A DNA stretch of 64,000 bases from Ferruginibacter sp050611725 (GTDB taxonomy: Bacteria; Bacteroidota; Bacteroidia; Chitinophagales; Chitinophagaceae), in contig NZ_JBODJB010000001.1 of NCBI RefSeq assembly GCF_050611725.1, positions 1,922,001 to 1,986,000 on the forward strand, written 5' to 3'. A program made the translations under genes and the position numbers. How positions within the stretch are numbered: the first letter of the stretch is position 1; the number at the start of each line of letters is the position of its first letter. The notes beneath the pieces were generated by a model, which made no database searches, was not told the DNA's origin, and saw nothing but the letters and a program-made list of their open reading frames with translations. Of the stretch, positions 1 to 8,427 are shown in pieces.

Positions 1-2115
1 TTATCGGAGCATACGAAAGACCGTATTGTAAGTTATGGTGAATTGTTGTCGTCGCAGATCATTGCGGCTCGTTTAAAAGATGCCGTGGGTGAATGTGAGT
101 GGATCGACAGCAGGGAGGTAATTACCACCGATTCTAATTTCGGTTCGGCTGCGGTTGACTTTGGTACTACCGATAAAAAAGTGGCTGCAAAATTTGCGGC
201 ATCGTCTTCAAAATTATTTATTCTTCCGGGTTTTATTTCGAGTAACGAAGCAGGTGAGGGCACTACCTTGGGTAGAGGTGGCTCGGATTATACTGCTGCT
301 ATTTTAGCGGCTGCATTGAATGCACATACATTAGAGATATGGACAGATGTATCGGGTATGATGACGGCGGATCCCCGTTTGGTGGCGAATGTAAAAATGA
401 TACCTCGTATCTCTTACCAGGAAGCGATGGAATTGTCGCATTTTGGAGCAAAGGTTATTTACCCGCCAACGATTCAACCGGTGTTGAAAAAAGGAATTCC
501 TACATGGATCAAAAATACTTTTGCGCCGGGTGATATTGGTACAGTGATTGAAAAAGATGCAGCAAAAGATGATACCAGCATCCGTGGTATCTCCAGCATT
601 GGTAAAATAACGTTGTTGAGTTTGGAAGGTAGTGGTATGATCGGTATTCCGGGTTTTAGCAAAAGATTGTTTGGTGCATTGGCCAATGCAAAGATCAATG
701 TGATATTAATTACACAGAGTTCTTCTGAACATTCTATTTGTGTGGGTATTGATGATGCAAATGCTGCATTGGCAAAGAAAGTGGTGGATGAAGAATTCAG
801 CTACGAAATAGAAACCAACAAAGTGGAACCATTGGGTATGGAAAGAGAGTTGGCTATTGTTGCACTGGTGGGTGATAATATGCGTAGTCACCCGGGTATC
901 AGCGGTAAAATGTTTGGTACACTGGGTCGTAATGGGGTGAATGTTCGTGCTATCTCCCAGGGGTCTTCTGAAAGAAATATTTCTGCAGTGATAGGAGCGA
1001 AGGATGTGAAGAAAGCGATCAACGTATTGCATGAAGCATTTTTTGAAACAACGTATAAAGAGATCAATTTATTTGTGGCTGGTGTGGGTAATGTGGGTGG
1101 TAAATTATTGGCGCAATTGCACAAACAACAATCTTACTTACAAAAATACCTTCGCATTAAAGTGAAAGTGGCGGGTATTGCCAACAGTACTAAAATGTTG
1201 TTCAATGATAATGGTGGTATTGATCTGGCAAACTGGAAAGAAACATTGTTGAAAGATGGTGTGCATATGACTAGTGCAGGTTTTATCAATACCATTATTG
1301 AGAAGAACGTACGTAACTCAGTGTTTGCAGATGTTACAGCGAATGCGGATATTGCTGAACTGTATGATAGATTGCTATCAAAAAGTATTTCTGTAGTAGC
1401 GTGTAATAAGATAGCCGCTTCTTCTTCGTTTGAATATTTTAAGAGCTTGAAAGAATTGGCAAATGAATTCAACGCAGGTTTCTTATACGAAACAAATGTG
1501 GGGGCTAGTCTACCGGTGATTGGTACACTAAACGATTTGATTCGCAGTGGCGATAAAGTGCGTAAGATAGAAGCGGTATTGAGTGGTACATTGAATTTTG
1601 TTTTCAACAACTATAAAGGCGAAGGTTTTTCTGACGTGGTGATGCAGGCGAAGAAAGAAGGGTATACTGAACCGGATCCTCGTTTAGACTTGAGTGGTAA
1701 AGATGTGATGCGTAAAATATTGATTCTTGCACGTGAGTGTGGGTCTAAAATAGAACTGGACGATATTACCAACCATTCCTTTATGCCGGAAGAATGTATG
1801 CAGGGATCAGTAGATGATTTCTTTGCATCGATGGTGAAACATGAGGCTCACTTTAAAAAGTTGTATGATGAAGCAGCTTCTAAAGGGAATATCCTGAAGT
1901 TTGTTGCTAAGTATGAGAATGGTAAAGCGTCTGTAGGTTTGCAGCATATTCATCCGGAGCATGATCTGTTCCATTTGTATGGTAAGGATAATATTGTGTT
2001 GTTTTATACGGATAGATATGTTGATCAGCCTCTTGTAATAAAGGGTGCAGGTGCTGGAGCGGAGGTTACTGCTTCGGGAGTGTTCGCTGATATCATACGG
2101 GCCTCTAGGGCGTAA
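1..2115 (+). CDS. thrA: Bifunctional aspartokinase / homoserine dehydrogenase, 5' end missing
   Basis: This enzyme phosphorylates aspartate and reduces aspartate semialdehyde to homoserine, the first and third steps of the threonine/methionine branch, in the cytoplasm. The reading frame is open from base 1, so the true start lies outside the window; about 704 residues are visible against a usual 810-820. The kinase part shows GRGGSDYTA and the DVSGMMTADPR stretch. Two ACT-type regulatory segments follow (SSEHSICVGI and SSERNISAVIG). The dehydrogenase part starts at the nucleotide-binding motif VAGVGNVGGKLL, with ACNKIAASS and the signature NVGASLPVIGTLNDLI further on. thrB and thrC follow on the same strand, making a thrABC order. 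Family knowledge predicts feedback control by threonine through the ACT domains. Confidence 0.95.
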   Translation, partial: LSEHTKDRIVSYGELLSSQIIAARLKDAVGECEWIDSREVITTDSNFGSAAVDFGTTDKKVAAKFAASSSKLFILPGFISSNEAGEGTTLGRGGSDYTAAILAAALNAHTLEIWTDVSGMMTADPRLVANVKMIPRISYQEAMELSHFGAKVIYPPTIQPVLKKGIPTWIKNTFAPGDIGTVIEKDAAKDDTSIRGISSIGKITLLSLEGSGMIGIPGFSKRLFGALANAKINVILITQSSSEHSICVGIDDANAALAKKVVDEEFSYEIETNKVEPLGMERELAIVALVGDNMRSHPGISGKMFGTLGRNGVNVRAISQGSSERNISAVIGAKDVKKAINVLHEAFFETTYKEINLFVAGVGNVGGKLLAQLHKQQSYLQKYLRIKVKVAGIANSTKMLFNDNGGIDLANWKETLLKDGVHMTSAGFINTIIEKNVRNSVFADVTANADIAELYDRLLSKSISVVACNKIAASSSFEYFKSLKELANEFNAGFLYETNVGASLPVIGTLNDLIRSGDKVRKIEAVLSGTLNFVFNNYKGEGFSDVVMQAKKEGYTEPDPRLDLSGKDVMRKILILARECGSKIELDDITNHSFMPEECMQGSVDDFFASMVKHEAHFKKLYDEAASKGNILKFVAKYENGKASVGLQHIHPEHDLFHLYGKDNIVLFYTDRYVDQPLVIKGAGAGAEVTASGVFADIIRASRA

Positions 2116-2284
2116 TGTGCTGATGTGCTAATATGCTGATGTGCTGATGACGAACTCGATGAAGTATGATAATAGGCAATCAGTAATTATTTTAATAAGG
2201 AATAAGAAATGAGAAATAAGGAATAAGAAAGTTGAGGAGCTTCTAAACTCTAAACATTCTAAACTTCTAAACCCTCTAAACAAT
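2116..2284. repeat. Intergenic degenerate short-word repeats between thrA and thrB
   Basis: Three kinds of short degenerate tandem words fill this gap. GTGCTGATGTGCTAATATGC-like units come first (about 2117-2148), then AATAAGGAATAAGAAATG-like units (about 2194-2230), then CTAAACTCTAAACATTC-like units (about 2245-2283). No open frame or tRNA is seen. Similar word-built spacers occur at several other gaps in the window, each with a different word. The function is unknown. Confidence 0.6.
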
Positions 2285-2288
2285 TTAA

Positions 2289-3221
2289 ATGAGTAACACT
2301 AAATATGTTAAGGTTTTAGCACCTGGTACGGTAGCGAATTTGGTTTGTGGCTTCGATGTGCTGGGTATGTGCATCAATGAGCCGAATGATGTGATGGAAG
2401 TGACGATGCTGGATACGAAAGAGATCATTATCAAAAGTGCAGACGGCTATCCTTTGCCGCTAGACCCTGCAATGAATACGGCAGGTGCTCCTTTAATTGA
2501 AATGATCAATGAAGTGGGTGGTAATGTTGGCTTTGAAGTGATCATTCATAAAAAGATAAAACCGGGTAGCGGTATTGGTAGCAGTGCTGCCAGTGCGGCG
2601 GGTGCTACGGTTGCGGCGAATCATTTATTGGGTAATCGTTTTTCTAAAGAAGATATGGTTCGCTTTGCGATGTTTGGCGAAAAAGTTGCCAGCGGTGTAA
2701 AACATGCGGATAATGTGGCACCCTGTATCTATGGAGGGATTACGTTGATACGTGGTATTCATCCGTTGGATATTGTGAGCATTCCTTCTCCTGACTTATT
2801 CGTTACCGTTGTACATCCGCAGATAGAAGTGAAGACCTCTGATGCAAGACAAATTCTTCGTAAAGAAGTGAAGTTGAAAGATGCGATCAAACAATGGGGA
2901 AATATTGCAGGATTGGTTGCAGGCTTTATACAAAATGATCTGCCACTGATCAGTCGCTCTTTGGAAGATGTGATCATAGAACCCGTACGCAGTATTCTGA
3001 TACCTGGTTTTGATGATGTAAAACGTTTGTGTAAAGAAGCTGGAGCATTGGGTGGAGGTATATCCGGTAGCGGACCTTCTATTTTTATGTTGAGTGAAAC
3101 GGAGGCAACGGCTAATGCGGTTAATGAAGTGATGAAAGATGTGTATAATAAGATTGGGCTTGATTATAACACATATGTGACTACTATTAATAAGACTGGT
3201 GTTAAAATAGTTGATGCATAA
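2289..3221 (+). CDS. thrB: Homoserine kinase
   Basis: This GHMP-family kinase phosphorylates homoserine to O-phosphohomoserine, the substrate of the threonine synthase encoded next. It has 310 residues, normal for the family. The ATP-binding GHMP motif PGSGIGSSAASAAGA lies near residues 95-109. The C-terminal glycine-rich GALGGGISGSGPS, near residues 253-265, is the second conserved GHMP motif. The ATG at 2289 is preceded by an A-rich stretch without a Shine-Dalgarno sequence, as for most genes here. It lies between thrA and thrC on the same strand but is separated from each by repeat-rich gaps, so co-transcription is likely but not proven. Confidence 0.95.
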   Translation: MSNTKYVKVLAPGTVANLVCGFDVLGMCINEPNDVMEVTMLDTKEIIIKSADGYPLPLDPAMNTAGAPLIEMINEVGGNVGFEVIIHKKIKPGSGIGSSAASAAGATVAANHLLGNRFSKEDMVRFAMFGEKVASGVKHADNVAPCIYGGITLIRGIHPLDIVSIPSPDLFVTVVHPQIEVKTSDARQILRKEVKLKDAIKQWGNIAGLVAGFIQNDLPLISRSLEDVIIEPVRSILIPGFDDVKRLCKEAGALGGGISGSGPSIFMLSETEATANAVNEVMKDVYNKIGLDYNTYVTTINKTGVKIVDA

Positions 3222-3228
3222 ATGTGTG

Positions 3229-3360
3229 TTGTTCTTTTTTGCTTGCCCAAAAAAGAACCAAAAAAGGGCCCCGACAAAGGATTACATCCCCTTTGTCGGT
3301 TGGTACTCCGATTAAGCTTTTGTACTACTGTAAACTCGGCTTTGGTAATTCTACATTATG
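3229..3360 (+). repeat. Dispersed intergenic repeat, copy 1
   Basis: This segment is related to the reverse strand of 28224-28403. Shared blocks in the same order are: a TTGTT(A/C)TTTTTT stretch with a poly-A partner, a palindromic GC-rich part (here CCGACAAAGG...CCTTTGTCGG), GTACT(C/T)CGATTAAGCTT, and ACTGTAAACTC followed by GTAATTCTACAT. The 24-base block at 3303-3326 differs from its counterpart at only two positions. A 70-codon frame can be opened across it, but it matches no known protein and overlaps the repeat, so I do not call a gene. It may fold as a hairpin in RNA and could act as a thrB terminator. Confidence 0.7.
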
Positions 3361-3391
3361 GAGAAGATCGAATCGAGTTAGTAGACTTTAA

Positions 3392-3472
3392 GGCTACAAG
3401 TTGCAAGCTTCAAGGGAGAAGCAGAAGAACTTGAAATATAATTCTTGTCCCTTGAAGCTTGTAGCTTGAGGC
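3392..3472. repeat. Intergenic hairpin made of CTTCAAG/CTTGAAG words
   Basis: The left arm at 3392-3417 and right arm at 3448-3472 are imperfect inverted repeats, with a perfect 13-bp core (AAGCTTCAAGGGA at 3405-3417 and its complement at 3448-3460). Each arm is itself a degenerate tandem of GCTNCAAG-type words. It sits just upstream of thrC. No poly-T tract follows, so it does not look like a simple terminator. Confidence 0.7.
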
Positions 3473-3506
3473 TCGAAATAAATAATTTAACGAATTAAAT
3501 AAATTC

Positions 3507-4820
3507 ATGCAGTATTACAGTACCAACCATCAATCACCGAACGTAAGTTTTAAAGAAGCTACTATTCAAGGACAAGCACCGGATAAAGGATTGTACTTTC
3601 CTGAATCGATTCCGACTGTGCCGAAGGAGTTGATTGAGAATATTACACAATACAGTAATGAAGAAATTGCTTATCAGGTGATCAAACCTTATGTGGGTGA
3701 TACGATCCCTGAAGATGTGTTGAGAAAGATCGTTGCAGAGACGGTGAATTTTGATAGTCCGTTAGTGAAGATCAATGAGCATATTTCTTCATTGGAATTG
3801 TATCATGGCCCGACGTTAGCATTTAAAGATACAGGTGCAAGATTCATGAGTCGTTGCCTTGGTTATTTTGTAAAAGAACAAAATAAAAAGGTTACCGTAT
3901 TGGTGGCAACATCGGGTGATACAGGTGGAGCAGTGGCTAATGGTTTTTACGATGTGGATGGGGTAGATGTGGTGATCTTGTATCCTTCAGGAAAAGTAAG
4001 TTCTGTACAGGAAAAACAATTAACTACGCTAGGTAAAAATATTCATGCCTTAGAAGTGAATGGAACATTTGATGATTGTCAGCAAATGGTGAAGCATGCA
4101 TTCACTGATAAAGAATTGAATGAAAAATTGTTTTTGACCTCTGCAAATTCAATCAATGTTGCAAGATGGTTGCCGCAACAGTTCTATTATTTCTTTGCTT
4201 ATAAACAATGGGTTAGCACCCCTTTAGGGGATGGGGGCAATCCTCCGGTGATTTCAGTGCCGAGCGGCAACTTCGGAAATATCTGTGCAGGAATCTTAGC
4301 GCATATCTCAGGCTTGCCTGTAAAACATTTTATTGCTGCATGCAATGCCAATGATATTGTTCCTGAATTCTTTAAAACAGGACAGTACACGCCTAAAAAA
4401 GCAGTTGCTACTATTTCCAATGCAATGGATGTTGGCAACCCAAGCAACTTTGTTCGCATCTTAGAAATATTTGATAATAAGATCGATAATCTAAAAGAAG
4501 TATTGAGCGCCTGCAGCATCACCGATGATGAAACAAAAGATACGATGCTTAAGGTTAAACGTACCGATCATTATTTGTTAGATCCACATGGAGCAGTTGG
4601 GTATCTGGCTTTGGAAAGATATCAAAAAGATCATCCAACAGATAAGGGAATGATATTGGAAACAGCACATCCGGTGAAATTTTACGATGTTGTAGAGCCG
4701 GTAATTGGGGAAGCTGTTCCTATCCCTGAAGCCATACAGGAGCAGATCAATCTTGAGAAGAAGAGCACGGTGATAAATGCTGATGGAGAGCTACTTAAAG
4801 CGTTTTTGCTGAAAAATTAA
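3507..4820 (+). CDS. thrC: Threonine synthase
   Basis: This pyridoxal-phosphate enzyme converts O-phosphohomoserine and water to threonine and phosphate. It has 437 residues, as in the bacterial long form. The N-terminus (MQYYSTN...SFKEAT...GLYFPE) is typical. The motif GPTLAFKDTGARF holds the predicted cofactor-binding lysine, K107. ATSGDTGGAVA, near residues 136-146, is the glycine-rich phosphate-binding loop. It is the last gene of the thrABC group and is preceded by a repeat hairpin rather than a recognisable promoter. Confidence 0.95.
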   Translation: MQYYSTNHQSPNVSFKEATIQGQAPDKGLYFPESIPTVPKELIENITQYSNEEIAYQVIKPYVGDTIPEDVLRKIVAETVNFDSPLVKINEHISSLELYHGPTLAFKDTGARFMSRCLGYFVKEQNKKVTVLVATSGDTGGAVANGFYDVDGVDVVILYPSGKVSSVQEKQLTTLGKNIHALEVNGTFDDCQQMVKHAFTDKELNEKLFLTSANSINVARWLPQQFYYFFAYKQWVSTPLGDGGNPPVISVPSGNFGNICAGILAHISGLPVKHFIAACNANDIVPEFFKTGQYTPKKAVATISNAMDVGNPSNFVRILEIFDNKIDNLKEVLSACSITDDETKDTMLKVKRTDHYLLDPHGAVGYLALERYQKDHPTDKGMILETAHPVKFYDVVEPVIGEAVPIPEAIQEQINLEKKSTVINADGELLKAFLLKN

Positions 4821-4908
4821 TGCCGTTTCATACAATAAAAAGGGCCTTGTTGTCGTTTAGGTGTTTAGGTTCAATTTTAATTAATCTTTAACCCTAAAAC
4901 CCCAATCT

Positions 4909-4998
4909 ATGAAAGCATTATCAGTAAAATTAATCATGGTAGCCAGTGCACTAACTTTTAGTGTTTGCACTACAATGTTGCTTTATCAATTAAGTTAA
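4909..4998 (+). CDS. 29-residue single-pass membrane peptide (unannotated small gene)
   Basis: A short frame with an ATG start encodes MKALSVKLIMVASALTFSVC and nine further residues, ending in LLYQLS. It has a basic N-terminus followed by a hydrophobic stretch of about 20 residues, so a single membrane segment or an uncleaved signal anchor is expected. A strong intrinsic terminator follows 22 bases after the stop codon, and the upstream 40 bases are A/T-rich. That gives it the layout of a stand-alone transcription unit rather than a chance frame. I do not recognise the family. Coding is inferred only from composition and context. Confidence 0.5.
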   Translation: MKALSVKLIMVASALTFSVCTTMLLYQLS

Positions 4999-5020
4999 AC
5001 ATTAACAATAAAATCATTAC

Positions 5021-5053
5021 AACTCCTGTTGATCATTCAACAGGAGTTTTTTT
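5021..5053 (+). terminator. Intrinsic terminator after the 29-residue peptide gene
   Basis: A perfect 12-bp stem (AACTCCTGTTGA paired with TCAACAGGAGTT) encloses a four-base TCAT loop and runs into a tract of seven T. It would end transcription coming from thrC and/or the small gene at 4909. Confidence 0.9.
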
Positions 5054-5062
5054 ATGCTTCCG

Positions 5063-5183
5063 TTTCACAGAGATGCACGTAGTAACAGATATTCACAGAG
5101 AAATTTCAATCTTTTGAAAGACTGTTCTACATTCGAATACTTTCTCTGTACATCTTTTTGTTTCTTTGTATATCTCTGTGAAA
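5063..5183. repeat. Intergenic hairpin made of CACAGAGA/TCTCTGTG words
   Basis: TTTCACAGAGAT at 5063-5074 and its exact complement ATCTCTGTGAAA at 5172-5183 bound the gap before the oxidoreductase gene. Degenerate copies lie inside: ATTCACAGAGAAA (about 5090-5102) and TTTCTCTGTACATC (about 5143-5156). The whole could fold into a long imperfect stem. It is the same architecture as the other word-built hairpins here but with a different word. Confidence 0.7.
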
Positions 5184-5202
5184 TATTTTCAATTTTTATA
5201 GT

Positions 5203-6171
5203 ATGAATAAAATAAAATGGGGCATCATTGGTTGCGGAGATGTAACAGAAATTAAAAGCGGACCGGCATTTAATAAAGTTCCAAATTCATCTTTGGTTGC
5301 AGTGATGCGAAGAGATGCTGCAAAAGCTGAAGATTATGCTATTCGGCATAATGTGCCGAAATGGTACAGCAATGCAAATGAATTGATCAATGACCCTGAA
5401 GTGAACGCTGTTTATATTGCTACACCTCCTTCTTCACATTTTGAATATGCCATTGCTGCAATGAAAGCAGGGAAACCTGTTTATGTTGAAAAGCCAATGT
5501 GCTTGAATGCTGAAGAAGCAGTTATCATGTCAACGTTTTCTAAAGAGAAGAATGTAAAGTTGGTGGTGGCTCATTACAGAAGAGGTCATGCAATCTTTCA
5601 AAAGATAAAACAACTAATCGATGAAAAAGCGATCGGCGAAATACGTTTTGCTACGATGGAATTTCTACGCAAACCATTAACCATTGATAAAACAAATATC
5701 TGGCGTGTAGATCCGAAAATATCCGGTGGCGGTTTGTTTCATGATCTTGCACCTCATCAACTCGACCTAATGTATTATTTTTTCGGAGAAACAAAACAGA
5801 TCAATGGTTTTGGTGCAAACCAGGCCGGATTGTATGCGGCCGATGATATAGTTACTGGTAATATATTGTTCGATTCTGGAGTAGTGTTTAATGGTACCTG
5901 GTGTTTTTCCGTTGCGGAAGGTTTAGAAAAAGATCATTGTGAAATGATCGGTTCGGAAGGGAAATTAAGCTTTAGTATTTTTGAAGGGAATACGATCACC
6001 ATTACAAAAGCAGGTAAGGAGACTGTATTGGAATTCGATCTGTTGCAACATGTGCAACAACCGATGATAGAAATGGTTGTAAATTATTTTTTAGATGAAG
6101 CAAATAATCCTTGCAGTGGCGATGATGGAATAGTGGTAATGAAAATGCTGGATGTGTTTACAGGTAAATAA
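5203..6171 (+). CDS. Gfo/Idh/MocA family oxidoreductase
   Basis: This is an NAD(P)-dependent dehydrogenase of 322 residues; the substrate cannot be told from sequence, though sugars or inositol-type compounds are usual. The Rossmann fold starts at residue 6 with WGIIGCGDV. The family signature EKPM, containing the conserved lysine, is near residues 97-100 (GKPVYVEKPMCLN). The second conserved block GGGLFHDLAPHQLDLMYY, near residues 175-192, holds the catalytic histidine region. It is followed after 14 bases by the YqgE gene and is probably co-transcribed with it. Confidence 0.85.
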   Translation: MNKIKWGIIGCGDVTEIKSGPAFNKVPNSSLVAVMRRDAAKAEDYAIRHNVPKWYSNANELINDPEVNAVYIATPPSSHFEYAIAAMKAGKPVYVEKPMCLNAEEAVIMSTFSKEKNVKLVVAHYRRGHAIFQKIKQLIDEKAIGEIRFATMEFLRKPLTIDKTNIWRVDPKISGGGLFHDLAPHQLDLMYYFFGETKQINGFGANQAGLYAADDIVTGNILFDSGVVFNGTWCFSVAEGLEKDHCEMIGSEGKLSFSIFEGNTITITKAGKETVLEFDLLQHVQQPMIEMVVNYFLDEANNPCSGDDGIVVMKMLDVFTGK

Positions 6172-6185
6172 ATAAACAGTAACAA

Positions 6186-6680
6186 ATGAATATCTCTCCT
6201 GGTACAATATTGATCAGCACGCCAACAGTAGATGATCCTAATTTTGAGCAAGTGGTTATTCTTATTACGGAGTATAATGATAAAGGGGCCTCCGGTTTTG
6301 TCATAAATAAATTGTTCTCTCGAAAATTAAATGAATTGATAGAGTTCAAGCACTCAAAAGCGTTTCCTCTATTTGAAGGTGGACCGGTAGAAAAAGAAAG
6401 CCTTTATTTTATTCATCAATGTCCCGACCTCATTGATGGTGGAATGTTCATTGTTGATTCAATTTATTTAGGTGGGAATTTTGAACAAGCAGTTAAGTAT
6501 ATCAGCAACGATACCATCGATGAAAGTGATATCAGGCTTTTTGTTGGTTATTGTGGTTGGGATCCGGGGCAGTTGGAAGAAGAGATACAGGAATCGAGTT
6601 GGGTTATAACAGATATTGATGCACAAACTGTTTTTGCTCATCCCGATAAAATACATCAACTGCTATTTCCGGCATTATAA
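6186..6680 (+). CDS. YqgE/AlgH family protein (UPF0301)
   Basis: This 164-residue protein is a small conserved bacterial protein of unknown biochemical role. The family hallmarks are visible: the N-terminal pattern PGTILISTPTVDDPNFEQVV, then NKLF, a GGPV near residue 60, and FVGYCGWDPGQLEEEI near residues 119-134. The start ATG lies 14 bases after the preceding stop codon. It is predicted cytoplasmic, with no signal peptide. Confidence 0.9.
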   Translation: MNISPGTILISTPTVDDPNFEQVVILITEYNDKGASGFVINKLFSRKLNELIEFKHSKAFPLFEGGPVEKESLYFIHQCPDLIDGGMFIVDSIYLGGNFEQAVKYISNDTIDESDIRLFVGYCGWDPGQLEEEIQESSWVITDIDAQTVFAHPDKIHQLLFPAL

Positions 6681-6745
6681 TATTCTTTAAAAGCATTAAT
6701 ACCACCCTGTTGTTTTTATTAGTGATGATGTTTTATTTTTAGGGC

Positions 6746-8350
6746 ATGGAAAATGTTGCAGTCATCATTATGTTGTTGTTTGGAATTGCCTTTCTAGGTA
6801 TCATTACCAATAAGTATAAATTTCCTTTCCCTATTGCATTGGTTCTTTGCGGAGTTGTGATCAGCGTAATTCCCGGCTTTCCTTTAATAACATTAAGGCC
6901 CGATGTAGTCTTCATCGTATTTCTGCCACCATTGCTTTATAGTGCTGCATGGTATACCAGTTGGCACGATTTTAAAGCAGCCAAACGATCCATCAGTCTG
7001 GCTGCTATAGGGTTGGTAATATTTACAACGGCTATTGTTGCAGTTGTAGCACATGTTCTCATTCCGGATGTTAGCTGGCCCTTGGCATTTTTGATCGGCG
7101 CCATTGTTTCGCCACCCGATGCTGTAGCTGCAACATCGGTTACGAAAGGATTGGGATTGCAGCCACGACTCATCTCTATACTCGAAGGAGAAAGTTTGGT
7201 GAACGATGCAAGTGGTCTTGTTGCATATAAATATGCACTTACGGCTATTACTGCCGGTAATTTTATTTTATGGCAGGCGAGTCTTAATTTTTTGCTGGTT
7301 GCTTCGGCAGGTATTGCTATTGGTTTGGCTATTGGATATATTATGTATCTGGTGCATAAAAATTTTGTTTGTGACCCGGTGATAGAAACCACCCTCACTT
7401 TTCTAACACCTTTTGCGTCTTATTTATTAGCAGAACATTTTCATTTTTCCGGAGTGCTGGCAGTAGTTACAACCGGTTTGTATTTATCCTTCAGGTCGGC
7501 AGAAATATTAACCCATCAAAGTCGTATTATGGCAACTGCGGTATGGGATGTAGTTGTATATATTTTAAACGGCTTGATCTTTATTCTGATCGGCCTTCAG
7601 TTACGTAGTGTAATAAATGGTATCAGTAATTATTCGGTTGGTTCATTGATCTTATGGGGGCTCGTTGTGAGTGTTGTTGTGATACTGGTAAGGTTTGTAT
7701 GGGTATTTCCGGCAGCCATGTTGCCTCGTTTTTTAAGTAAAAGGATCAGAGAAAAAGAGCCACCTGTTGATCCCCGTAATATGGTGATATTCGGATGGGC
7801 CGGCATGCGTGGAGTGGTTTCAATGGCTGCTGCACTGGCTTTGCCGTTAACGTTGCCGGATGGAACGGCCTTTCCTCATCGCCATTTGGTGATATATCTT
7901 ACTTTCTGTGTGATCTTATCTACCCTCGTATTGTTAGGGCTTACCTTGCCCTGGGTGATCCGTAAAATGAAAGTGGAGCCTTATTCAGCTTCAGCCGAAG
8001 AGTACGAGATAAGAACTAACGTTGTTGCACACACTATTACTCACATAGAAGAAAATCTTTCACTAATGCATGGCGAATTATTACATAATATAAAAAGCAA
8101 GTATGAGGTAAAATACAACCGCCTTCAAAAAACCGATCTTCCTGCCAATTATTTTGGGCAGGGAGCAGTACTTGCCAGTAATGTCTTTAATGAGTTTACG
8201 CAATTACAGATAGATCTTATCACCATCGAAAGAAATAAGATAGAAGAAATGCATAGAAAAGGTGAAGCCAATGAAGAAATTCTTCGTAAGATAGAAAGAG
8301 AACTTGATCTTGAGGAGACAAGACTTAGGATGGAAATGTATGAAGGCTGA
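6746..8350 (+). CDS. Na+/H+ antiporter, CPA1 family
   Basis: A 534-residue membrane protein with about 12 hydrophobic segments in the first 400 residues and a charged cytoplasmic tail of about 120 residues. It would exchange Na+ for H+ across the inner membrane. The ion-binding region shows GAIVSPPDAVAATSV near residues 119-133 and ESLVNDASGLVAYKYA near residues 147-162, the ND-type motif of CPA1 exchangers. The GWAGMRGVVSMAAALALP stretch is another strong family mark. The tail ends in acidic/basic heptads (EEILRKIERELDLEE) and could be a coiled coil. Confidence 0.9.
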   Translation: MENVAVIIMLLFGIAFLGIITNKYKFPFPIALVLCGVVISVIPGFPLITLRPDVVFIVFLPPLLYSAAWYTSWHDFKAAKRSISLAAIGLVIFTTAIVAVVAHVLIPDVSWPLAFLIGAIVSPPDAVAATSVTKGLGLQPRLISILEGESLVNDASGLVAYKYALTAITAGNFILWQASLNFLLVASAGIAIGLAIGYIMYLVHKNFVCDPVIETTLTFLTPFASYLLAEHFHFSGVLAVVTTGLYLSFRSAEILTHQSRIMATAVWDVVVYILNGLIFILIGLQLRSVINGISNYSVGSLILWGLVVSVVVILVRFVWVFPAAMLPRFLSKRIREKEPPVDPRNMVIFGWAGMRGVVSMAAALALPLTLPDGTAFPHRHLVIYLTFCVILSTLVLLGLTLPWVIRKMKVEPYSASAEEYEIRTNVVAHTITHIEENLSLMHGELLHNIKSKYEVKYNRLQKTDLPANYFGQGAVLASNVFNEFTQLQIDLITIERNKIEEMHRKGEANEEILRKIERELDLEETRLRMEMYEG

Positions 8351-8427
8351 TTGCTGCTCCATACATGAACGGCTACCGTTCAACATAAATTCTTACTCCA
8401 AAATGACTATTGCTATATTTTAGCCGA

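Noticed and set aside
3222..3434. A 70-codon frame directly after thrB
   Set aside because: It runs through a dispersed repeat and the first arm of a hairpin, has no recognisable domain and no start context.
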